64,000 nucleotides of DNA from Impatiens glandulifera (taxonomy: Eukaryota; Streptophyta; Magnoliopsida; Ericales; Balsaminaceae): assembly GCF_907164915.1 (NCBI RefSeq), contig NC_061862.1:2852001-2916000 (forward strand). Direction: 5' to 3'. The notes beneath the pieces are model-generated. The model made no database searches. It was given only the letters and a program-made list of their open reading frames with translations, and had not been told where the DNA came from. This document shows positions 37,257-48,403 of this stretch, piece after piece (position 1 is the stretch's first letter; the number at the start of each line of letters is the position of its first letter). The translations under genes were made by a program, and so were the position numbers.

Positions 37257-38689
37257 TTATTTTTTTTTATTTTACAGATTTTATATAATTTTTCTTTATA
37301 TCATGCATGTTATGTTATTGAAACAATTAAATTACTTGTTTTATTAATATTAAAATAATCTTATTTTATCTTTATAAAATCTAAATTTTAAATACAAAAA
37401 GATATTATAATAATTTAATAAATTAAAATTCCAAATAATTTATTTTTTATCAAACAATATTTTTTTTTGACAAAATAAAAAAAAAAACCCTTAGAGCTAC
37501 CTTGATGTTGGTTTTTTAAAATTTTTTACCCAACTCAGTTTTATATTATTTGAAAAAAAATGGTTTTTTATATATATTATTTAAATACCTTTATTTTGTT
37601 TAACAATAAAAATTTTAAAAAAGTAATTAAATAATAATTTGATATTTTTTTAATGAATATAATGGTGGGTTTGAAATAAAATAACCAAATAATCAACTCT
37701 TAGAGCTTATTTGTTGAGTTAATTAAGATTTGTTTGAAAAGATTATATTGGATGAAAAAATAAATATTTTAATTTTTAATTGATTGAAATATGTCTTATT
37801 AATTTACAATAGAGTCATATTAACATAATAAATAAGTTGTTATATATGGTGGATCTATAGTATGTTTTTTTGATAAGTTGTCTGTCTAAAACATGTGTTA
37901 TGTACATAATAATAATAATATATGGAGAAGAAGAATATGTGTTAATCTCATGAGCAGTTAGGATCATGCTTTTCTGTTAATTGGGTTGGTGAGTCTTCAA
38001 TCATTTGATATTGATGATGTTGAATAATAACCTTGCATAATTTTTGAATGTAACTATATACTGTATATATTTTCTCTCAGATTTTAATTCACCCCTTTTA
38101 TATTTCACTATATATAATTATATGAATTTCAAAGTTATAGCAACATTATATCTTTATTATTTGTAAAATTAAAATAAATTCTAAGAGTATTATATAATTT
38201 AAATTAAATATTTTATAAAAATATTTTAAAATTAATTTATAATTTTTTTTATCTTCAAATAATATAAAATATGAACAAAATAATAATTAAAAACTGGTAC
38301 TTAATTAGTTGTCTAGCCGTGTGGAGTGTGGAGAGTATTTATTATAATGTTATGGACTTCCATCATATTATTGACACTTGGTTTTAAATCTTAATCCAAT
38401 GATGTTTACCTTAAAATATATGAAAAATGGGTAATACTACACGGATTGATTTATTTTTAGTAGCCAATAATGCGTAAAGAGTTTGTACCCAACGAAATTG
38501 TTTTAGTGTATATTCATTAATATTTACTGAATTGTGTTTGATATATATTGATTAATATTCACCGAAATATTTTTGACGTGTAATAGCTGAATACCGAAAT
38601 ATGTTTGGTGTGAATGAATTAATATCCACCGAAATCATTTTAATGTATAGACATATTGGCTAATACCATAGGTGGGTAATACCTACTTT

Positions 38690-38694
<5 letters not shown>

Positions 38695-38735
<41 letters not shown>
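38695..38735. repeat. (AT)n microsatellite in copy B
   Basis: About 19 AT units; the equivalent place in copy A (near 28330) has only a few. Confidence 0.9.
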
Positions 38736-38743
<8 letters not shown>

Positions 38744-39295
38744 AAAATTACAATCAAATTTGACTAATATATATATATTTTTTTTAAATTAACTAATAAC
38801 AACATTTAGCTTCCAAATAATTAATATTATATTTTAAAATTTCAAAATTTGAACAATTAAAGAAGGTATCAAGTTTTACAAAAATATATTTAAAGTCTAA
38901 AATCTAGCTACTTGTTCAATAGATACAAAACTACTACTACGTTTAAAGTATTCACAAACTTTCTGAAAAGTTTATTAATTACGATAAACAAACAATTAAC
39001 ATTTCTAAAAAAATAAAAAATCTAAATCTATAAAATGATTAAAAACTATATGATAGTTTAGAATATACTAGTTGAATTTTCGTCTTCTTCGTTATTTGAT
39101 CTATATTCTTCGTCACCCGAATTCAATTTCTCTAAAATGTACAAAATTAGTAATTAGAGTAACAATAAAATTAAACATTTTAAATATTAATCTCACACAT
39201 ATTATCCGGTAACGTAGAACGGATGAATCGAAGAAGAGTGACATTAAAGAAGATAGATTGACGTTAAATATTAATTTCATGATTTGAATGGGTGA

Positions 39296-40820
39296 CAGTG
39301 GCGGACCTACAAGCAGGGCCTTGGGGCCCGGGCCTCCCCCAACCTTAAAATAATTTGTTTTTATATATATATATTTGACAAGTAACTCTTAGTCCAGTTG
39401 GTTTTGTAACTGGAAGGTGAACATGAGGTCAGGTGATCAAACCTTGCCCTCCCTTTTATTTTTTAAAATAATAAAGAATTTGATATATTATTTTTATATG
39501 TATTAATATTCTATTCTATAATCGTAATCTCGAGTGTCTATTCATTTGATAATATATGTTTAGCACGTTTTTGTATTTTTGTTCTTATTTATATTTTTTA
39601 TTTTTATTTTATATTCTCATAAACTAGGTTGAAATCTATTAAATTAGATTTTCATATTTTTTTTATATAGTTAGTTTTTTATGAATTTTTTTTTGTGTTG
39701 CATTTGATGAAAAATTTATTGGAAATTACAAGTGAGTTATCACTTTCCCTACAAAGAGAAGATCAAAATATAGTTCAAGCAATGTCATTGATTGCGAGTT
39801 CGAAAAATCAATTACAAAAATTTAAACAAGATGGATGACATGATATTTTGGATCAAGTTAACAGTTTTTGTCAATTACACTCGATCTCAATACTTGATAT
39901 GAATGAGAATATGATAATTGATAGCAATGATAGGCGAAGAGGAAAAGGGGAACTCATCACTAATCTTCATCATTATCGTGTGGAAATCTTTTGTCAGGTA
40001 TAATAAATATTATTTCTTATCTATTAATAGTTATTATTTATTATCTATTATCTATTATCTATTAATAGTTATTATTTATTATTTAATGCTAGGTTGTTGA
40101 CTTGATTATGCAAGAAATGAATAATCGTTTTTCAGAAGTTAATACATAATTACTTGGTTGCATATCATGTCTTCATCCCAGAAATTCATTCTCCAAATTT
40201 GATATTTGTAAACTCATTCGTCTGGCCAAACTTTATTCCGAAGATTTCACAGGCAGAGATTATTTATTTTTGAAACAACAACTTCGGGCTTACTTATTTA
40301 GTTTGTGGGATGATCCTCAATTTTCTTCAATTGAAGACTTGAGAATTTTTGCTCAGAAATTGGTTGCAACAGAAAAAACATATAGTCTTTCCATTGGTTT
40401 ATCGATTGATAGAGTTGACTTTAGTTTACCAATTGCAACTGCATCCGTTGAAAGAGTATTTTCTGCAATGAAAACCGTGAAGACTGATTTGCGTAATCGA
40501 ATGGTAGATGAATGGATGAATGATAGTTTAGTTGTATATGTTGAGAAAGATATTTTCTCAACAATTGAAAATGAGCCAATATTGCAATATTTTCAACAAA
40601 TGGAATCTCGTAAAATAAATTTGTCTTCTTTTGTACCGATTAATGGACAAGAATAATTTAATAATTGTGCTTATTAGTATTTTGTAATTGTGTTTGTTAG
40701 TATTTTTATGTAATTACCAAGTAAAATTTTAATTAGAAAATGCATTTATTTGGTTGCAAAAAAAAGTTACGTTACTATGTATTTGGCCCCCCCGAGAAAA
40801 AAATTTTGAGTCCGCCACTG
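39296..40820 (+). mobile_element. hAT transposon, 3' half, copy B only
   Basis: Ends CAGTGGCGGACC and its inverse GTCCGCCACTG, with a perfect 8-bp target duplication ATGGGTGA (39288-39295 and 40821-40828). Copy A shows the empty site TTGGGTGACATCGATGG near 28924. The inside encodes the second half of a ZMYM1-like hAT transposase: a QREDQNIVQAMSLI segment, RRRGKGELITNLHHYRVEIF, an intron (about 39998-40093), then the C-terminal dimerisation domain with ATASVERVFSAMK. An in-frame stop replaces a codon near 40147, and the first half of the gene is missing, so it cannot move by itself. Confidence 0.93.
40094..40656 (+). pseudogene. hAT transposase C-terminal exon
   Basis: The last exon of the hAT transposase, with the hATC dimerisation region. 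An open frame of 128 codons runs 40270-40656 and ends naturally (SFVPINGQE). Upstream, a TAA near 40147 interrupts the same exon. Probably untranslated. Confidence 0.8.
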
Positions 40821-40863
40821 ATGGGTGACATCGATGGAGATGGGTGACATCGATGGAGATGGA
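40821..40863. repeat. 21-bp tandem duplication beside hAT
   Basis: ATGGGTGACATCGATGGAG and two further bases occur twice immediately right of the hAT element. Copy A has the unit once, so it arose after duplication, perhaps during insertion or a nearby repair event. Confidence 0.85.
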
Positions 40864-43623
40864 TCCGATTACGATTGATTGACAAAGAAGTTTGACATCA
40901 TATCAAATATTTTCTTCTCAAAGCTAGCATTAGTTTCTCCTCAATCAACCAGCTAATCTCCTAACTTCATCTTTTGCTTTATCTACTAATTGTAAGTATT
41001 AATTCCATGTAATAAATAAAATATAAAACAATAAAGTGTAAATTATTTGATTTTAATTAATTTGTATATTGAAACCTTTGTAATTACACATCTAATTCTA
41101 AGATGTTATTCTCTATTATGACATTTAATGTATTGTAATTAAATTCACACATTCAATTGCATAGTTACAAATGACATTTTAATGAAATTAAACAAGATAT
41201 GGTACATGTAATTACATTCATACAATAAGTCCTTAGAGTTATTTGATAATAATAACTCTATAAATAAGGCTTACTTGCACAGTTGAGGGTTAAAGAAGAT
41301 AAAATGTTTAGAACTTTTTTTTAAAGATTGTGCATCGTGTTGATGACAATATTCATAGGAGAAACGTTAAGGTTCATCGACGATCAATCAATGTACAAAT
41401 ATGACTAGAGGTATATGCTCGATCACGCCTATTCAATTTAATATTCATAAAGTTTTCTAAAATCATTAAATCAAATTATACCAAAACAAACTTAAATCTG
41501 TGTTATATATATTGATCTTTTGATTAGCACATTAATGGTTTGCACTTCTTATTACCTTATGCAAATATTATGTTTGTGTTAATGTTCTTGGTTTATATAC
41601 CATGATTTGTTTGCACTTTTATATTTTGTGTAAACATTAAATTTTAGTAAATACCATGTGATAATACAATTTAATTGGTTAGAGAATAGTCAAATCATCT
41701 TTAATCGATTAATTTGTATATTCATTTTTTTAAATCACACTGAAACATTTATTTTAATAATAACATAAGATGTGTGATTAATTAAATTAAATATAAAATT
41801 ATATTTCTTAATCTACCTAGGAAATTAAGAAATAAACGTGATATATTTTTATTGTGTGGATTAACATGGAATCGAATATGGATTGATCAAAGTCGATAAA
41901 AATGAAAAAGGTCGGTTGAAGTATATATTGTTTTTAGTTTATTACGTTAGAACGAAAAAACTGAACTGAAGGTCTACCTTCCTTAGTTGTTAAAAAAATG
42001 AAAAAAGAAGTGTCGTGTGAAAATACAATTCAATTGGAATATTTAGTTTTTAAAGTCACACTAAAACATTTATTGTGATAATAACATATGATATGTGATT
42101 AATTAAATTAAATATAAAATCACATTTCTTAATCTACCTAGAGAAATATAATGTGTTTTTATTATGGGGATTAACATGGAATCCAATATGGATTGATCAA
42201 AGTCAAGAGAAATGAAAATGGTAGGTTGAAGTATATCTTGTTTTTGGTCTATTATATTTTTTGACCGGAAAAACTCAACTAAGTATATAACTAGAGGCCT
42301 TCAATTTGCTTTGCGCCATGTGTCCAAGCCTTGAACCACTGCGCCAGTGATTCAATTGAAAAAATGTTTTTTTATTTACGTTTGAGACTTTATTGCTTTG
42401 TATGATAATCAAAATAATGGAGGAAATGTGTGTTAAAGTCGAGAAAAATGAGAAAGGTCTACTGAAGTATCTTGTTTTTTATTTGTTATGTTTTCCAACG
42501 AAAAAAACTGAAGTTCATATGCATTCCTTAGCTGTTGGAAAAAAACAAGTGAAGTAGGGATTGGAATAAGAGATTTTGCTCCCGCCTTGCACCATCCACA
42601 TCTAAGCCTTGGACCACTACAACAATGATTTTTTTTTGTTTGTTTAATCTTTATCGTGTTTCATACATAATTAAGATTTCCTTCACATTTAGAAACTTAA
42701 AAAGAAAAATTGTAATTTTTGGGATTGGAACCAGGACCTCCTACCTTCTTTTCAGTCAGCACTCTAAGCCAACGTTTAGTCAAGACTAACTTTGTGTCCG
42801 TCCGTTCTCTTGCTTACGACCGTGCACTCATTCCGCCCACGGTCCGAACTGACCCCGCTGCTTGATCCGCTCATTATTTCAGCAACCAATTCGGTTTACC
42901 TTCTTGTTATTATTATTTTTTTGTCTTTCTTGTTTAAAATACTTTAACTAATTTTAAAAAATTCCAAAAAAATGTAAAACACTTGAAAATAATATTTTTA
43001 ACAAAAACAAAAAATATATTTTTGCTCCAAAAATGTTTGGTTTATTTCTTTATTTTATTATTACATTTATACTTATTAATTGCTTTTTTAAAAATTTTAA
43101 AAAAATAAAATTTATATTTTTGTAATTCTAAAATAAAATCTAAATATTTTGGAAACTAATTTTAATTTTTGAAACCTTTTCAAGTTTATCTAGTCCACGC
43201 CTATTTATAGGTATAATATTTGAGATTTAATTCTTTTTCCATATTATACAATGACGAACTTATACGCGTGTCTTAAGAACATAATGGTACGAGCCTATAT
43301 AAATGTTTATGTTTGGACGAAACTTTATGTGAATGTCTTGATTTATTCTAAACAAATGAGGTTTAAAATATAAACCGTCTTGTAAAAGACACGTAAGATA
43401 TAGCGTTGAAGGTCCTTTCTCACGTGTAGTGTCGGCATCGAGAATTGGGCTGCCCCATCAACAAACAGAAAAACGTGAAAAAAAATTGGCTGCCCTAATT
43501 TAAGTTTAAAATATTGCTAAAAATTTTTTTTTTGGTAAAATTTGAACCCTAACTAAATAAAACTATAAATATTTTTTTTTATCATAAATCATTATGCTAC
43601 ACAACTTTATGTTTAAAACATTA

Positions 43624-43626
<3 letters not shown>

Positions 43627-43680
<54 letters not shown>
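43627..43680. repeat. (AT)n microsatellite
   Basis: About 26 AT units, an expansion of the short TATATATA at the Helitron 5' end. Confidence 0.92.
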
Positions 43681-43685
<5 letters not shown>

Positions 43686-44204
43686 ATGCTTAATTTTTAA
43701 AGTGTCTGGATTGTCGGGTCGATAGTTGTGGTTAATTTTGATAATATATGTGAGAGTAAATGAATACTTTGGTCGGATTGTGAGTTGACCCGCCCAAAAA
43801 CTTAAAACGGTTAAAAATAAAATTAAAAATGCTATAGGTATGTTTTAACTGACAACATAACAAAACAAGTACAACTTTTTAACCAACTAGGCTAATAAAA
43901 TTATATATTTTAATTTCAACATCAAACTTGAAAACGCGGGACGTTTTAACAATATAAATTCAACATTTTAACTAACTAATCTATATATATATATATATAA
44001 AATGATGTTTAATTTTTAAAGTGTCCGAGTTACCGAATATAAGTTTATTTTTTAAATAACTAATCTATATATATGTGGGTCGAGAGTTGTGGTTAATTTA
44101 GATATATATGTGAGAGTAAATTAAAAATGCTATCACATTTTTACCGTAATTTTTTTTCTCGATTTTATATCATTACTTGTGCAAATGTACAAACTACATG
44201 CTAG
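43628..44204 (+). mobile_element. Short non-autonomous Helitron
   Basis: The left end is a long (AT)n then AATGATGCTTAATTTTTAAA; the body has TCGATAGTTGTGGTTAAT and AAAACGGTTAAAAATAAAA. The right end is a hairpin TTGTGC-AAAT-GTACAA, eight bases, then CTAG (44201-44204) followed by T. These are Helitron landmarks. An internal partial repeat of the 5' segment lies at 43981-44130. There is no Rep/helicase gene. The left TC is obscured by the (AT)n expansion. Confidence 0.7.
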
Positions 44205-45440
44205 TTTAACTAAAACCCCTTTTTTTTATTAAATGGGTTGTCCTAGGGTGGGTTGCCCTAGCCTGTGGGCTTGTTGGGCTTACCCTAGGACCGACCCTTC
44301 TCACGTTTAACCAAACACCGAAATAATAACAAAATCTAAAAACACGCAAAATATTTTTCTTTCTTAATTTCTCGAATAGTAAATTAGGTGACGACTCTAA
44401 AAAAATTAGTAAACTATGTGACGACACTAAAAAAGTCAAAACTAGTTTAAATTGATAATTTTAAACGTACTTTAGTACCGCGAGAACTGTACCTGTGTTT
44501 GATAAGGTATGAGGCAAAAAATAAAAAACGGGATCTTTTGTTGCCGTAAACTTCAGTATAAAGAATCAACAAATACTTTCAGCATGTAAGATCAACAAAT
44601 TGAAGAATCAAACAAGATTTGAAGTAGATGATCAGAATGAGAATGATTGGAATTGAAGGATTGTAATTGTTTGATACCTTTGGGGCCATAAGATGTTCAG
44701 ATGGGGATTGGGGGCGACAACCGACAAGTTACGCAGGTAGAAATCGTGAGCCTTTTGCATCATATTAAATATAATATATATATATATATATATTAAAAAA
44801 ATTGGGCCCCAATGGTCTCTCTCGCCTCCAAATAGGTCCGCCCTGAGTTATGCATAATATTTTGGTTCCTCGTCTCACTCGAGAGGAAAGTGAGTTATGA
44901 TGCACAACTATCGAGTTAGAAAACCCTTTTCGAAAATGATCGATTTTTAGCGTTCCACTAATTTTGTGAGAAAAATTAGGTGACAACTCATGCAGTCGAA
45001 AAATTATTTTAATCGACAAAGTTAAAAATAGAACTTTAGTCAAATCTACTATTTCAGTTCTTCGTAACGTTCAAGATTCGAGAGAAAGATATTTATGATA
45101 TTGATTATTGAGTTTAATTTATTTTACGAGACCGATTTAATGTAATAAATTGCGACTTTTTTTTTGTGTTACACATATTTTTATCAAAATAATACATTAT
45201 ATAAAAAATATAAAATATTAAAATAAAATATATTTAATTTTAATGTATAATATTTAATTTAATTTAATTTAATTTTAATAATTTAGAGAAAGAAAGTTGG
45301 ATAGTTTGAAAAAAAAAAAAATGTGTCCCTCATTTTGAAATACTCTTTCTCTGTTTGTACTTTGTAGTGAGCAAACCCTGCCGAGTGACGATTATTCCCT
45401 AGCCCCCCTCTCTCTTACACACTCATCATCAGGTATTACC
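44205..45440. other. Intergenic and PRS4 upstream region
   Basis: No gene. ATTGGGCCCCAATGG near 44801 and GGTCCGCCCTGA near 44836 look like a transposon end, but no partner was found. The last 80 bp before 45441 are CT-rich and should be PRS4 5' UTR. Confidence 0.4.
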
Positions 45441-47911
45441 ATGGCGAGTGAAGCTTTGAAGCAGAATCAGGAAGCTGTAAGCAATACTAGGTCGGGAATA
45501 CTGGTGAAGAAACAGCGGAACAAACACGTGCTTTTGTTTTACTGCACTGAATCACAAGACCTTGCAAGGAAAGTTGCCGCTCAATCTGACCTTATTCAGC
45601 TCCAATCTATCAACTGGAGGTCCTCTCTCTCTCTCTCTCTCTTTATATACTTCCTCTTGATATATACACATATCTATATGTTTGAGCATACCATTGATTA
45701 TGAAATTCGAGGTTTTTAGCTGGATATTCATTGTTTTTTTTGAAGAGATTAACTTTTCATTGACCACAGTCCACGCCAAAAGCTTCATATTCATTGTTCA
45801 TGCCCTAGTTTCTTTTGCTTTGGAAATCCTGTCTAGAAAATAGGATGAGTGTACTGTAGCGAACCTCCTTAATAGCCCCATTTGGTCTTATTTCACATTA
45901 TCTTGCTACATTTTTGTGGTATGTAGATGCTTTCCTATAGTTTTCATTTGTACATTCAATCAATAAGTAGCAATGCATACTATTTAGAACTACAACTGAA
46001 AACTAATATGTAGATTATTGATGGTTGAGTGATTTAGAAACCATTGCTTAATTACTGTAATTTCTGTATAACAAGCATTTTTTTAATGTCTCAGGAACTT
46101 TGATGACGGATTTCCCAACTTATTCATTAACAATGCACACGACATTCGAGGGCAGCATGTTGCATTTTTGGCATCCTTCAGCTCCCCTGCTGTCATCTTT
46201 GAGCAGCTGTCTGTCATATATGCACTTCCGAGGTTGTTTGTTGCTTCTTTCACTTTGGTATTACCTTTCTTTCCAACTGGCTCATTTGAACGTATGGAAG
46301 AAGAAGGAGATGTCGCAACTGCTTTTACTATGGCCAGAATTCTGTCAAATATTCCAATATCAAGGGGTGGTCCAACAAGTCTAGTCATCTATGACATTCA
46401 TGCCTTACAGGTTGGTATCCCTAATATTGGATCTGTCAATATTTTCTTTTCACATGCTTGCTTTTATTCTTCATATTGAATGAAAGGGTGGTATTATGAA
46501 TTGTTCTTTTGTGAACTTACATGTCTGTGTTCATTTAGGGTGAGCATTTTGATCAAACTGAAAATTAAGTGATGAACCTAACAATGAGTTTTTTAAGTGT
46601 CGAATTAGTTAAGTTTGTTGAAAACAAATGATGAATAAATAAAATGTAAATATCTGGATTTCAAGTATTTGATATGTAAGTTAATTATAATATGTGAAAC
46701 TAATGTCGACTATTTAACCCGTACTGAACTTAATTTGATTAATTTATAAGGGTTAAATTGTCATTTTGTATGCTTTTACTGTAGTTAAGTTATTCATAAA
46801 TTATCAAATTAAACCTGATTTATAGCTTAATTTAAGCTGAAAACAAAATGAAGTGGTTTAAGCTAACAGTTTTCAAGTCAACTTGATTCAAATAATTACT
46901 TAATTATGATGATTAATTGATAGTCTGTTATGAAAGCCCACCTTAGCTTCGTTGCTCGAAAAGCTAGTTTTGCCTGTTACAGTGATTGTGTCTTGTTTTG
47001 ATTTGCAGGAACGATTTTATTTTGGAGATCAGGTTCTGCCTTGTTTTGAAACCGGTATCCCTCTGCTGAAACAACGTCTTCACCAGCTTGCTAGTTCTGA
47101 CAAGGTAATTGTTTATGTATCTTCTAAGTGCCATTAATATTGTTCCACAGGTTATATGTTCATCAAATGATGTATTCTTGATTTTTTGTTTATCCTTTAA
47201 TTACACAGATTGTTGTAGCATTTCCAGATGATGGAGCTTGGAAGCGATTTCACAAGCTACTTGATGATTTTCCTATGGCAAGTCTATAATATTTCTAAGC
47301 CATTTTTTATAATTGCCTGAACCTCTAATTTTGATTATCCTGGCAGGTAGTTTGCAACAAGGTTCGAGAAGGTGATAAACGAATAGTTAGGTTGAAGGAG
47401 GGTAATCCTAGTGGTTGTCATGTTGTCATAGTTGATGATTTGGTGCAATCAGGAGGTACTCTAATTGAGTGTCAGGTACAATTCTCCTTTCAATGAGCCT
47501 ATTTGAAAACACTCTTATAGAAAAATGTGCAAGTTTGTGACGATTGCAACTTAATTGATTCACTTTTTTCTTTCCGGGTTCCATTAGAAAGTTTTGGCGG
47601 CTAATGGTGCTGCAAAGGTGAGTGCGTATGTAACCCATGCAGTATTTCCCAAGCAGTCGTGGGAGAGGTTCATACACAAGGGCAAAGGTAAAAAAAAGGA
47701 TTCACCTTAGAACATTTTTATTTGCTTTTTTCAAATTGTGTTAATCGGTTTCCAATCTTGTATTGTTTGACAAACAGATAACTCGGATAAGGCATTCTCA
47801 TACTTCTGGATAACAGATTCATGCCCTCTTACTGTCAAAGCTATAGCTAATAATGCACCATTCGAAGTCTTGAGCCTTGCAGGATCCATAGCCGATGCCC
47901 TCCAGATATGA
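45441..47911 (+). CDS. PRS4: Ribose-phosphate pyrophosphokinase 4 (class II)
   Basis: Makes PRPP from ribose-5-phosphate and ATP for nucleotide, histidine and tryptophan synthesis. It resembles Arabidopsis PRS4 (At2g42910), the phosphate-independent, plant class II type, probably cytosolic since no transit peptide is visible. Seven exons: 45441-45619, 46095-46410, 47009-47104, 47209-47277, 47347-47475, 47588-47687, 47778-47911; 340 residues. Landmarks: [39 protein letters not shown], the PRPP-binding loop [15 protein letters not shown], and the terminal SIADALQI. The start sits in ACCATGG. Intron 4 (47278-47346) begins GCAAGT instead of GT and is needed to keep the frame, a GC-AG intron. Intron 1 has a (CT)n tract. 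It is convergent with the Mei2-like gene, 492 bp between stop codons. Confidence 0.95.
45620..45643. repeat. (CT)n microsatellite in PRS4 intron 1
   Basis: Short CT repeat directly after the exon 1 donor. Confidence 0.85.
47278..47346 (+). other. GC-AG intron of PRS4
   Basis: 69 bp, starting GCAAGT and ending GGCAG. GCAAGT is the well-known U2-type GC donor consensus. No GT near the junction keeps the reading frame between FPM and VVCNKV. Confidence 0.85.
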
Positions 47912-48403
47912 TAAATATGACATTTCTTGTTTTATTTATTAACATTTGCGTGTTGACCATTAACTTTGCGAGATTTTAAGACATGCCTGTTTACTACTAT
48001 GATTAGTTTTATCTCTGCAATCTACTACATTCCTGGGGGAAAAAATAATAAAGAGGCAGAGACAGATAAATAACTGTACAATGTTGAAGTAAATTAACAC
48101 TTGGTAACAAGTTTATTTACACACATGATGTTACAGATGGTATACAATAGAAGCTAGGATTCTGTGTTTTTCTCCCAATCTATACACTTATTAGGGAAAC
48201 AGTCCCAGATCTGTAATTTGAGCCCCCCTTGAATAATATAATACATATTCACATTTGCAGACGAGTACAACAAGAAAACATACATACAACCGATAGATAT
48301 GATTACTTCAACCGGTTCTCTTCTAGGTTTATGTACCTTGGATATTTGTACACTTGTTAGAAATCAAAGGCCACAGAACTAGGTCCATGAGAATAAAGCC
48401 CAC
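47912..48403. other. Convergent 3' UTRs of PRS4 and Mei2-like
   Basis: Non-coding spacer between two stop codons facing each other. It presumably holds both 3' UTRs, possibly overlapping; no terminator can be pinned down. Confidence 0.6.

Larger units (their letters stand above)
37257..43846. repeat. Segmental duplication, copy B
   Basis: Direct repeat of 26865-33053 (see copy A). Differences visible by eye are scattered substitutions, short indels such as about 40 bp near 38060-38100, an expanded (AT)n at about 38695, and the hAT element at 39296. It begins exactly where the truncated copia gag stops. The homology to A ends only because A is cut by the LTR, so the true right end of the unit may lie further right. 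Confidence 0.92.

Noticed and set aside
39370..39450. tRNA-like sequence (GTCCAGTTGGTT ... GGTGATCAAACC) inside the hAT element
   Set aside because: No closed cloverleaf and no anticodon arm; similar phrases are common in plant transposons.
26865..43846. Copies A and B as giant LTRs of one retrotransposon
   Set aside because: Neither copy has TG...CA termini at its edges, the copia between has its own 554-bp LTR and polypurine tract, and the copia is in a single orientation with its 5' end missing.
44801..44850. Transposon end at GGTCCGCCCTGA
   Set aside because: No complementary left end or target duplication found.
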